Shown piece by piece: positions 11,935 to 21,650 of a stretch of 64,000 bases of DNA. The translations under genes and the position numbers were made by a program. The stretch spans positions 4,844-68,843 of the forward strand of contig JAKCWW010000021.1 of the NCBI GenBank assembly GCA_026260175.1, in the 5' to 3' direction. Source of the stretch: Reticulitermes lucifugus (lineage: Eukaryota > Arthropoda > Insecta > Blattodea > Rhinotermitidae). The notes under the pieces were generated by a model. That model was given only the letters and a program-made list of their open reading frames with translations. It was not told the DNA's origin and ran no database searches. Each line of letters begins with the position of its first letter. Position 1 is the stretch's first letter.

Positions 11935-12195
11935 GATTTCTTCACTGTCCCAGAAGACACTAGCCGTGACTTTATCCGCAGACGTCTGCACCTTGAATTT
12001 GTTATCCCTCATCCTCCCTACAGTGCCAATTTAACACCATCCGACTTCCATCTTTTTGGGCCCCTGAAGGATGCACTCTGAGGACACCAATTTGTGGATG
12101 ACCCAAACAATTCCGTCATAATCCACAAAGGTCAGGGTCCGTATAACAGTGACAAATTATACTGTTTTAACTGCAATACATGGGGAAAGATTTGC
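11935..12195 (+). pseudogene. mariner-family transposase remnant (C-terminal part)
   Basis: Around 11990-12080 the plus strand reads LEFVIPHPPYSANLTPSDF followed by HLFGPLKDAL, a TGA stop, then GHQFVDD. This is the block around the third catalytic Asp of mariner-type DD34D transposases (PPYSPDLAPSDYHLF in typical members), here with SPD changed to SAN. A further weakly similar stretch, with YNSDKLYCFNCNTWGK near 12140-12190, is where these proteins usually end with a KC-GDY-EK pattern. Upstream catalytic blocks and both inverted ends are not recognisable, so this is a 3' fragment broken by stops. Confidence 0.7.
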
Positions 12196-12824
12196 ATATA
12201 CCTTTCGCTATTCTTATGCCAAGTAACATTCAGTGTCATACTAAGAGTAAAGGTTATACGTATTTATTTAAAAAATGGGGGGGGGGTGTATTCATTAAGC
12301 GCTGCCATCCTCACCATCCATGGACTTCTTTCCGTTGCCTTCGTACAGTTATACTTAGTACGTTATGCAGTTTCATGTACAAGCTTCATTCTTTCACTGG
12401 GTCAGTTACTAATACTACCTGCACAAAGTTGAAAATTACAGCATGCTGCAGAATCCCCCCCCCCCCAAATTACACATACATAGATTACATAAATGATTAG
12501 CTTGGTTCAAATCTCATTATTTTTATCTTAAATTGGATCACAACATTTATAGCAGCGGACACACCTCGTGAGAAAACAAACATTGTACTGTTTTCATCTG
12601 ACCATGCTCATCCTCGGACTGTACCATCTATTGCACACGCACATGCATTGAATAACATTTCACTCATCCCACAGCATTTTGCATTACATATATAATCTTT
12701 TTGCCATCATCCTTGGCCTTATTATGGTTAATTAAAACAGCAAAGAACTTCCCCAGGTTTTATTCTACGTGAAGACAAATCCATTCATACTGCCAAACAA
12801 AATGGCCGCTACTGGCTCTGATTA

Positions 12825-14095
12825 GCATGGACCAGACTTGGACATCTCCTATGACAAATACCAAAACCAAACAGACTACATTTTGGGCACACACAGGTGG
12901 AAAAGCACCACAAAAGTCTCAAAAACAATACCAGCTGCAGACTGTGGGTCTGACCATGAACTCTGAATTGCAATTACCAGGGTTAAGTTAAAGAGATCTA
13001 AAGAACACAGACGAATGAGATCAAAACTGGACTTGGAACACATACCAGAAGAATACAAACATGCAGTAGGGGTTCAAAACATTGGAAGTGAGGAACCGAG
13101 ATCCAGTTAATCTCTGAGAAGAGATAAGAAGGGTTATAACAGAAGCTGCCATGAATATACCAGAAAAAAGAAACAAGAAAGGTTCCAAATGGCTCACAGA
13201 AACAACCCTTAAGATTGCAGAAGAGAAACGGGAAGCAAAACAAGTAGGAAACAGGGCAGAAGTAAGATGATTAAACTCTGAGTTTCAAAGAGAAGGAAGG
13301 AGAGATAAAGAAAGATTCATAAAAGAGAAATGTAGCGAATTAGAGGAGAAACCCCCGAAAAAGAGACCAAGGGATATGTTCAGGACAATTACAAAGCTCA
13401 CTAGACAGTTTATCCCCAAAACAGGTGCACTCAAAGGCAAAAATGGAGAACTAACAACTGAAAAGGACAAAATTTTAGAAAGATGGAAAGAGTACATAGC
13501 AGAGCTGTACAAAACGAATGAACAGCTCGAAGACTTAAACGGCTCCACATACGAGAAAGAACTGTGGATTCTGGAGAGTGAGGTAAGATGGGCTTTAGAT
13601 CAACTGCCTTACAACAGAGCCCCTGGGTGTGACAACACACAAATAGAATTGTTAAAAGCCATCAAAGAAGAAGTCATCCCAGCAATGACTATCTTGTGTA
13701 ATGAAGTGTGGGAGAAGGCGAAATGGCCACGAAAGTGGAAACAAATGCATCGGTAATTAATCAAATCAAGCCTAGGCACTCCCTAGAAACTTTAGCTATA
13801 ATAGGCAAATGGAAATATTTCAGACACATTGGAAAAAGACTTGATGTTTGGATTGACAGACAGCAATTGAAGAAGGGGAAGACAGCAGAAAAAATGGACA
13901 GATGAAATACGAAGAACCCTGACGATGAACTGGCATGACATCATAAATGCCACGCAAAACAGAAGGCAGTGGGAGGACCTGATCTACAATGCCATGGAAA
14001 ATAGGAAACAACAAATCAGAAACGACTAAGGGAGAGCAAGACCCTGTACCTCTTGTTAGCAAAATCCAATAGGATCACCAGGGGTCACTTGCAAC
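12825..14095 (+). pseudogene. RTE-clade LINE, internally deleted and frameshifted
   Basis: This is a fossil non-LTR retrotransposon ORF. 12850-12970 encodes NQTDYILGTHRWKS, then AADCGSDHEL, the end of an APE-type endonuclease with its SDH catalytic motif, followed by a TGA. 13180-13750 encodes the segment between endonuclease and reverse transcriptase: SKWLTE, EKREAK, an ERWKEYIAELY block, the EVRWALDQLPYNRAPGCD motif (RT motif 1-like) and KWPRKWKQ. The whole palm region with the YADD box is then missing: the sequence jumps at about 13755 to the C-terminal domain, LETLAIIGKWKYFRHI, and after a frameshift GRQQKKWTDEIRRTL, RRQWEDLIYNAMENR and a stop near 14028. The order matches BovB/RTE elements. 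Several stops and at least two frameshifts make it inactive. Confidence 0.8.
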
Positions 14096-14382
14096 TTGAA
14101 GGAACTACTACTACTAGCATGGACCAGAGGTAGCTTAATAACCACGGATTAGCTACGAAAAATGCAATGCCAGTGCCTACAAATATGTACAACGGAAACA
14201 TAAAACACGCAATTCCTTTCCCACTTCCAATTTTAAATTTGCATATTTTGTACATACATGCACCTGTATATTAATAAGACCATTTCTCTGACACTATGCT
14301 CTGTAGTAATAACTGTTCTCTCCGTTTCTGCCACATATCGTCTAACCTACATAGTTGTTGGCAATCCTGCTCCCACAGACGG

Positions 14383-15078
14383 TAATATACGTATAAACCG
14401 TCAGTCACAACACACTTTATTTTTTTAAATTTCAAACGTACATGTTTGGCCACAAAGGACCATTGTCAGGTATCAATAAATATAGGTATATAAACATAAA
14501 GATCATACTAAGAATGCAATCTCATTCTTTTACAAATTGTAAAATGCCCAATGTAATTTAGCCGAAACATTTGCAGCTCACATTAAAAATATATAATTTA
14601 TTGCATTCAAATTAAAAATTAAAAACTTTACTTCTTGTACAAGCCATGTGTGGTTGATTTTTAATCCTCTGATTGTAGGTGTAAACATTATTTTATTCTT
14701 CTTGGTGATAATGGGTAGATATAGAATGTTCTGAATTACAGATTGGAAAATTAGAAGTAATCAATTATAAAGGTATACTGCTAGCCTATAAATATTGCTT
14801 GCACATGGAGTACAGTTTTTAATTTTTAATTTTAATGCAATAAATTACATATTTTTAACGTGCACCGTAGATGTTTTGGCTATTTTACATTGGGAATTTT
14901 ACAATTTGTAAGATAATGTGATTTGTTTTTAATATGATTTCCATGTTTATATACAAATAATTTTCTCCAAGTACTTTTATTATTGATACCTGATGACTGC
15001 CCTTGGTGGCCAAAATATGTTGCATGTTTGAAATTTAAAAAAACTATAAGTGAGTTATGATCGAAGGTTTATATATTA
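14383..15078. mobile_element. Large foldback palindrome, about 250-bp arms
   Basis: The left arm (14383-14630) and the reverse complement of the right arm (14810-15078) align along their length: TTTTTTAAATTTCAAAC, TTTGGCCAC-AAGG, CAGGTATCAATAA, TACAAATTGTAAAAT, CCCAATGTAA, then AATTTATTGCATT and AATTAAAAATTAAAAAC. I estimate around 75 percent identity with small indels. The loop is about 180 bp and unique. Pairs such as TTTGGCC near GTTGCATG echo the GAAACGT core of the smaller foldback elements. No coding capacity is seen. Confidence 0.8.
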
Positions 15079-15789
15079 CCTTCTTTATAAGTGTCCCAGC
15101 AGGATGTCTAAAATACCATTTAATCCTGCTTGTAGGTGAACCAAGTTGGACTGGCACACAGTTCAAATCTGTGCCTAGGCAACCAGAATTTTGTAACAAA
15201 TATTGATATACCTTCTCCCAAACTGTATAGCATTAGATCCTACAAGATGGTAATTTTCATTGTCCAATCTAGAATAAAAGCATTAGTACTGTGGTACTGT
15301 TAGGAAAAAAGGAGGGCCACTTTCTACAAGATTTTTACATCATTGTATACAACTTTCATCCTCCTGTTTATAAACTGGGAAGTGGAGAAATTTGTTGACT
15401 GTTCTTGGTCAGAAGTCAAAGTGCACCTTATGGGTGTTGAGCTGTGGAACAGAATGTCCTGGATTCTTGTACAGCACCGTGTCAAAATGGTAATGATTAG
15501 TGATGTTTTATTAATGAACAAGGATCTGGCACAAACTTCCTTCAGACATCACTATTCTTTACTATTTCAACTGTTATACTCAAGGACCTTACATGGAAGA
15601 TGAACTGCAGAGAAATAAGAAATACAGGTGTGTCCTAGGTGCTACTTCCACAGTCCAGCATTACTACATCCTTTGTTAGCTGAGACATCAATGTCTTCTG
15701 TGATGCTTCTCTGGAATGTTAAGACATGTAAATCCCTATGCAATTGCATGTATAACATAATTCAACAACAGGCTGTACCATCTCTCAAT

Positions 15790-15910
15790 ATGGGGGTCCA
15801 AATCTGATCCCCAGGCCAGTCCATGTGGGATTTGTGGTGGAAAAAGTAGTAATGGAATAGGTTTATCTCCAAGTACTGTGGTTTGCTCCTGTTAGAATCA
15901 GTCTGCACAT
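15790..15910 (+). mobile_element. tRNA-derived SINE, family 1, partial
   Basis: GGTCCAAATCTGATCCCCAG (decayed B-box), then CAGTCCATGTGGGATTTGTG, GTGGAAAAAGTAG and AAGTACTGTGGTTTGCTCC match the middle of family 1. The A-box part and the distal tail are missing. Confidence 0.55.
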
Positions 15911-16148
15911 GTTCCACACTCACATTTCATCAATTTACTAGGACTATTACTTTATCAAAAAAGAGGTCTACTCCACAGCTTGGCTAGCAAAAGCTCATGT
16001 TAGACCACTGCCTGAGACAATTTATTTCCATGCTTGACACCTTCCACACACTCTGCTCAACGGGACCTACCATGCCCATCTAACGGCACAAGAATGAGTT
16101 TCGGCTGTAAGTAGAGCCATATGCCTTGACAAGCACAAGCAAGGGACA

Positions 16149-16340
16149 CCCTATCGCAATAACACTGTATTCACTTCTGTCCTGGGTCTTTTACAAGCCA
16201 CAATATTTAACCAGTGCCCAGGTTCATAATCTCTTTACCACATCCCCTATCACAATATCACTGTATTCACTTCTGTCCTGGATCCTTCAAAAGCCACCAT
16301 ATTTAACCAGTGCTCTAGTGTGTTAATGTTCTCACCACAT
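16149..16340. repeat. 96-bp direct duplication
   Basis: CACTGTATTCACTTCTGTCC, then AAGCCA-CATATTTAACCAG and a CACAT/CACCACAT segment, occurs in tandem from 16149 and again from 16245, a 96-bp period. The 66-codon open frame here is only a by-product. Confidence 0.75.
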
Positions 16341-16349
16341 TCCTTCACG

Positions 16350-16700
16350 CAGGTGATACTTGGGCTTGGTCCTCACATTCCCTTTTGCTGGCGATACTTG
16401 GGCTTGGTTCAAACAGCTCATAGGTTTTAATTGTATGCTAGGATTCAACCGGTGCAATTTAATTTCTTAACACAAATACTATGAAACGAACAATATCAAA
16501 CACGTAACACTCACCCCACTTGCCTTAAATGTTGCAGTTAGTGGACGGGTTTAGCAGTATTAATTACTGGACACAAATACTATATTACCAGTCTGACCTT
16601 GCTTTAAACATTAGGGTCAGGGGATGTTTATAGTAGTATTAATCACTTGACACAACTACTATAAACTACTATAATGCAGTCTGACCAACTACAATGGCCT
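16350..16700. repeat. Additional short direct repeats
   Basis: GATACTTGGGCTTGGT is duplicated about 40 bp apart (16363 and 16391). Further on, a 90-bp unit with GTAGTATTAATCACTTGACA or GCAGTATTAATTACTGGACA, TACTATA and AGTCTGACC occurs twice between 16515 and 16700. The region looks like an eroded satellite-like or LTR-like tract, but no element can be named. Confidence 0.5.
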
Positions 16701-16924
16701 CAGTTTAATTGCAGGGATGAGAGCTATTACAAAACCTTGCACAAGTGAAAGTCAAGACAGTATTGGGCTTGTGTACTGCTGCTGCTGTCACATAACCCAA
16801 GGTACAAATCAACTATTAATCCCAGGAACAATCAAAATATTTGACTAAAACTCTAATGTAGTCTGGTGTTTAAATGTGTTAAATTCTGTCAGTTGCTGAG
16901 ATTATATAGCATTAGTTAGAGTGA

Positions 16925-17115
16925 ATGAATTAGCATGAAGTGAAGGTAGAATAATACTGAGAGTGGAAAACCAGAGTACTGAAAGAAAAACCTGTCCCAG
17001 TACCACTTTGTGCACCACAAATCCCACACGGACTGGCCCGGTATTGCACCCAAGCCTCCGCAGTGACAGGCTGGCAACTAACTGCCTGAGCCATGGCACC
17101 GCCTGTGGTCTGTTG
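16925..17115 (-). mobile_element. tRNA-derived SINE, family 1, 3' truncated
   Basis: Minus-strand GGTGCCATGGCTCAGGCAGT with B-box-like GGGTGCAATACCGGG, then GTGGGATTTGTGGTGCACAA and ACTGGGACAGG parallels 28650-28917. The frames open across it on both strands (16902-17303) are artefacts of the repeat. Confidence 0.7.
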
Positions 17116-18104
17116 ATTATAGTGACTACTTCTGAAGCCTGGGGATGGTTCAAGTCTAAGCAGGAAAAATGAATAGGCTTCAGAAGGAGAAGTGTCTTCA
17201 ATTTCTCTGAATACTGCTCGTAAGCACTGCCATCTCTTTCCTTCAGCTGGCAATTTTGAGCCAGACTTGGTAACTCAATCACAGTGAGTTTTCTACACTT
17301 CATCCAATAATGTCACTACTCTAAACCAGAATTAACAGAAATTCATTCTGTGACTACAGCTCCATGACAATGAGCAGGTTTCTACACTTATGAGGTAAAG
17401 AACAAATGTACAGAAATTATGCACTGTCATGTAAGTGGTATTTTCTTACATTAGAAATGTTTAGATTCCTCTCAACACCACCTTCCGGATTGGTATTCTT
17501 TATCCCAGCACACACGTTTATGGGTTAGGTAAGGTTCGGTCTCATTTGTTTCATTAGATTCAGTTATCTTTCAGGGTACCTGTACCAAAAACTGTATGTT
17601 TATGACCGAGTCAGCAAACACAATAAAAGGAAGTGAATACACGTTAATATTTAGTGGGCACCACCTCAGTTACACATGCTGCATTTGTTCCTGCGCAGGC
17701 AAATGTTTTGATACATTCAAGCCTGGAAACATTATTTCACATGCATTATTCGCAAAGCATGAAGAGAAATTACGTTCTTCCGCAACCTATGTGGCCACGT
17801 ACTCGGCATGTATAACTATACCGTCTTTGCGCGTTCATATCACAACCTGCTTTCTACATTCCTTTCCGTCTTTCATTCTCTGTACTATTTATTAGCCTTA
17901 GGCTTCATCGTTTCCACACATCTCACTGTCAATACGAGCACCACCTCCAATACGAAAATACCACAGACTGCGTTATCATGAAAACTGCACCACGTGTAGT
18001 TTGTTACTTTCAAATGTAGCATGATTACATACCTTAAACAACAAGTACACTCAAATTCTATAACATTATGGCGGTACTATAACACACAACGCACACACTT
18101 ACAG

Positions 18105-18245
18105 ATTACCCACTTCCGCCATTTTAACACCACGTTTTTGGCATAGATCAGAGGTTTTATTGGTTTCTTTCCGGACACATATCGATTATTCAGGAAACTC
18201 GTCAATCACCGTTCTATAAATGGCGGGAACTTTAATATGCCTTGA
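18105..18245. promoter_or_regulatory. Possible promoter (ETS/YY1-like and E2F-like sites)
   Basis: CACTTCCGCCATTTTAA (reverse complement AAATGGCGGAAGTG) combines an ETS core CGGAAG with a YY1-type ATGGCGG word, a pairing known from housekeeping promoters. About 105 bp on, AAATGGCGGGAACTTTAA has an E2F-like GGCGGGAA core. No TATA box or confirmed first exon is seen, so this is a candidate only. A short frame with a signal-anchor-like start lies 0.6 kb downstream on the plus strand. Confidence 0.25.
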
Positions 18246-18841
18246 CGCCAATGGGCACGAAAAAACGCATGTTTCCTAAGGATTAAACAGCAGCACAACT
18301 ATCTTAAGATATAAGAAATAGTAAAATGATCATAAGTCTACAGCTAAAAATCCACAGATCTTGGATCTTTGGAATTCTGTACAACAGTTATTCCCACCAC
18401 CTGTTGTATCGGCTAAACGTAGTGTGCAGGAATAGAAGAATTGAACAATAACAACAGTTTTCACTGGGAACGTCTTTTTAGAAAGTTGCCAATACAATAC
18501 ACAATAAGACAATGATGAGATATACTGAACTTTTTGCGATAACATGTTTATTTTTACTTTTGACAGTTCACTAGTGATCACTGTGATATTAATCACTGCC
18601 AAAATAGCAACACTAATATTGGCTGCATGGGGAGTGCGGTTTTCTATCTGACTGCTATCTAGCAGCTGAAACTGAGCACTCGCTCTAATACACAAACCTC
18701 GAATGACCTACAACTCACTACTAGTAGGTCTTATCAGTGAGCAGTTGGCTACGGCAGCAGCATTTACCTTTAGGAGACGAAGCGAGCAGGAAGGACGCGT
18801 TCGCTTCTAAGATAAACAAAAAATTAGTACGTTCACAGAAT

Positions 18842-19003
18842 ATGGCTCTTCGAAAACTGACTTTTCCATCGACGCTTATGATAGCAGGAATGTTTGTGTT
18901 TATTTATTGTCTAAACTTTTCATACTGTAAGGTTCCCGAATGGGGGGATTTAGTGGTACCCCCAGAAACTATCTGGGATAACAGGGAGCAACAAAGCAGA
19001 TGA
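18842..19003 (+). CDS. Short ORF with N-terminal hydrophobic anchor, unproven
   Basis: From the internal ATG at 18842 the product reads MALRKLTFPSTLMIAGMFVF then IYCLNFSYCKVPEWGDL, ending QQSR. A basic start followed by about 17 hydrophobic residues looks like a signal anchor or signal peptide, as in the first exon of a type II membrane or secreted protein. The frame also extends upstream to an ATG at 18737. No family is recognised, the frame is only 53-88 codons, and a good splice donor is not evident before the TGA. It could equally be a chance frame. Confidence 0.15.
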   Translation: MALRKLTFPSTLMIAGMFVFIYCLNFSYCKVPEWGDLVVPPETIWDNREQQSR

Positions 19004-19194
19004 TGCGAGACCGTGCTCACTGGCTGGCGAGCAATTTAATCATGGAAGTGAGGATGCAAACCTGGAGCATGAGATCGACTAGCGGTTTATTTTTGCGGTT
19101 TGCTCAGGAGTGATGTGTGGTTCATGTCAAATCACGGTCTAACAAGTAGTTCAATAACGAAAGCGATGAAATCATAGACACTGACTTTTCGGTT

Positions 19195-19466
19195 ATCACT
19201 ACCGGTATAGCGACTACCTACGGCTTGGACGGTCCGTAGTTCGAATCCCGGCAGAGGCAAGAGATTTTTCGCCTCTCCAAAACTGTCCAGACCAGCTCTG
19301 GGGCCCATCCAGCCTCATATAGAATGGATACCGGCGTTCTTTCCCGAGGGTAAAGCAGCCGGGACGTGAAGTTGACCACTCATTTCCATCCAGTGCCGAG
19401 GTGAAAAAGGAGCGAAGCTATACTCCTACCCCCCCTACATGATCTCATGGCCTGGACAGGGACTGT
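19195..19466 (+). mobile_element. tRNA-derived SINE, family 2, with ATT-repeat tail
   Basis: The head TATAGCGACTACCTACGGCT has a B-box GTAGTTCGAATCCCGG (19233-19249). It is followed by AGAGATTTTTCGCCTC, CCAGACCAGCTCTGGGGCCC, TTCTTTCCCGAGGGTAAAGC, GTTGACCACTCATTTCCATC and CCAGTGCCGAGGTG. It terminates in a run of ATT units (19465-19492), the microsatellite tail of the element. This is the most complete copy and gives the element direction. Confidence 0.7.
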
Positions 19467-19492
19467 TATTATTATTATTATTATTATTATTG
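19465..19492. repeat. (ATT)n microsatellite, SINE tail
   Basis: About nine ATT/TTA units directly follow the family 2 SINE and are best read as its 3' tail. Confidence 0.8.
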
Positions 19493-20039
19493 TACATGTA
19501 TGATGGTTAAATGAGAATATTAGAAGGATAATAACTATGGGTAGTGTCTCGTATTTTGCGACAAGAAGTGTTTTTTCCTACCTATCAACCTTTATAATTT
19601 ACTTATTCTTCTTTTTCTTTCTTGCCGCTGTACTAATGTGCTTGTAGTCTGAAGCACTCAGAATCTGAGCAAATCACCCATTCCCAGAGCAAATCACCCT
19701 TTCTCCCATCAGAGCCATTGTTCAACTGTTAGCGGAATTGGTTCAGGGTTATATGAAGTACAGTCAGCACCCCATCTGCGAAGAAGCGACCCTTGTGACA
19801 GTTTGTAAGAGTCTGACGTCAAAAGAATCACTCTAGGCTACATACTCCAGGGCTCAATTTCAAGACAGTACATACAAATATGTATCTGTGTCTGGCTACG
19901 TAGTCGGATTTTCTTTCTAACATCTTTTCATTCTTCCGCAACACATTGCCTAGTTGCATGTGTTCTGTCTGTTAGTTTCCTTAATAAATTTCTCACTTCA
20001 ATATTTCACTCCAAATACCCCCATTAGAATTTTTTTTTC

Positions 20040-20272
20040 CAATGGCTCGACAGCCCCTTGGGGGCCTAGGCCGCCTCATTTCTCGAGGCTTCANNNNNNN
20101 NNNNNNNNNNNNNNNNNNNNNNNNNNNNNNNNNNNNNNNNNNNNNNNNNNNNNNNNACTCACAAGAGACAGACATCCATGCCCTAGGCGGGATTCGAACC
20201 CACAATCCCAGTAAGCGAATGGCCGTAGACCCACGCCTTAGAACGCGCGGCCACTGGGATCGGCCCCTTAGA
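20040..20272 (-). mobile_element. tRNA-derived SINE, family 3, interrupted by an assembly gap
   Basis: On the minus strand GGGGCCGATCCCAGTGGCCG, GCGTTCTAAGGCGTGGGTC, then GTGGGTTCGAATCCCGCC (B-box, 20189-20206) and TAGGGCATGGATGTCTGTCT form a tRNA-like head. After the gap the sequence continues GAAGCCTCGAGAAATGAGGC and GGCCCCCAAGGGGCTG, ending before an A-run (TTTTTTTTCC on the plus strand at 20032-20040). The family differs in sequence from families 1 and 2. Confidence 0.6.
20094..20156. other. Assembly gap (63 N)
   Basis: A run of 63 undetermined bases lies inside the family 3 SINE. The frames that read through it are not meaningful. Confidence 0.99.
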
Positions 20273-20585
20273 ATTTTAGGAGACTTAAAAATCACAGAGG
20301 AACATAAACGTGGGGAATGCTTGCTCCTTTCAGGTCAGGACTTTTTGTCTTTCTATTTCCTCCCTAAATACCTAAAGATTGTCCTATACAGAATTATAAT
20401 ATTACTTGTTGTTTGTTTGCCTGTGAAACGTTGTCTCTTATCCTAAGAGAAGAATGACACTTTGAGGGAGTGTAAGACCATGATGAAGAGAAACATATTG
20501 GGCCACAGGGACATAAAAAATAAGCTAGAAAAAGTACATAAAGAATAGCTGCATTCAGCTGGAGAAAGTATATACAGAAGAGCTG

Positions 20586-20765
20586 CATGAAGATTACTGT
20601 GTTACGGGATGTGACACCGCCTAGTCCAGTAGTTAGTGACCAACGTTTCAGTGGAATTTACTGCCCCCTTCTTCAGGGTTTATATTGAAGATGGATGCAG
20701 CAGGTTTGTCCGAAACGTTGATAGCTAGCCACTAGACTACGCACTACACACCGTCGTGAAAACCT
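20586..20765. mobile_element. Foldback MITE with GAAACGT core
   Basis: The left arm (CTAGTCCAGTAGTTAGTG, CCAACGTTTCAG, CTTCTTCAGGGTTTAT) mirrors the right arm (GAAGATGGATGCAGCAGGTT, TGTCCGAAACGTTGATAGC, TAGCCACTAGACTACGC). The left end GAAGATTACTGTGTTACGGG with ATGTGAC recurs at 2227 and 40657. The element ends near CACACCGTCGTGAAAACC. It has no ORF. Confidence 0.7.
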
Positions 20766-20869
20766 AAACTGTTGCAAGAGCTTCATAATTTTACACTCTT
20801 CCAAACATAACTTACTTATTATATAGCTGATGAGGCTGAGACGGACAAGGCATGTAGCACAAAAGGGAT

Positions 20870-21085
20870 AAAGGAGAAATGCATACAATTATTTGGTTTG
20901 TGGACCTGAAGGGAAAAGACGTGAGAGGTCTAGGCATAGAGAAGAGGATAATATTAAAAGTGCTTTTAAATTAATAGGTTCGTGAGTTCGTATGAAGATA
21001 ACAATGAAATTTTTATTTCCATAAAGGCGTAAAATTTCTTGAGTAGCTGAGTGCCTGTTGCCTTCTCAAGAAGGACTAATTATAA
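20870..21085 (+). pseudogene. LINE 3' end, decayed copy of the same family
   Basis: A stretch reading GEMHTIIWFVDLKGKD, then KRIILK in a shifted frame, is followed by AATTTCTTGAGTAGCTGAG and CTTCTCAAGAAGGACTAAT, the 3' UTR signature of the family. Coding remnants are strongly eroded and an internal piece is lost. Confidence 0.55.
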
Positions 21086-21584
21086 ACATGATTATTTTGA
21101 ATGTTATCCGTTGCATTGGGTTTTCTTAAATATCTTTTCGGAAATCTGATCTATTTCCGTCACCAGGTGTTAGGTTTCTACCAAGATAGGCCTCTTATAA
21201 AGTGTTACTTCCTATTACAGGACACCGATAACCAACCAACCAACAAATCAATCAACCAGGAAACTAAGAAAACACGGATAATTGCACAGAAATGTTAACC
21301 AGACACTGTGAATAGTGTAGCGACACACTAGTGCCGGGTCTAGTATGGGTGGAGCTGTACCTTTACCTCCCCTCTGTGCCTGCTTGGCGTGTAACAGGAC
21401 AGCCTTTATGTTCGAGTACACTGTGAACGTCCGTGTCATCAGCCGAAGACGTATTTTCTTTCATTCTTATCTCCTTCTGATCATATCTGACATTAACAAT
21501 ATGTATGCTCTGGTTAAACTTCTTTTGACGTCCAGTGACTGAGAGTAGCTCTTTCTAAAGGGCTTAGTTGACTACAAACCTTTA

Positions 21585-21650
21585 TGCCTGATGATGGAAG
21601 CATCCAGTTTCCGTAAAATGTTTGAAGAAACCCGCGGTAGTAGTGTCCAA
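21585..21650. mobile_element. Foldback MITE core fragment
   Basis: GCCTGATGATGGAAGCATCC and AGTTTCCGTAAAATGTTTGA match the core phrase at 590-640. Confidence 0.4.

Noticed and set aside
16902-17303. 133-codon minus-strand frame resembling a protein
   Set aside because: Most of it is a family 1 SINE read through; similar peptides appear at the other SINE copies (25837, 28688).
19200-19260. Possible functional tRNA gene with GTTCGAATCC B-box
   Set aside because: No cloverleaf can be completed with a proper acceptor stem; the block continues into a conserved SINE body seen at other loci.
20042-20446. 134-codon frame reading through the assembly gap
   Set aside because: It spans undetermined bases and a tRNA-derived SINE.
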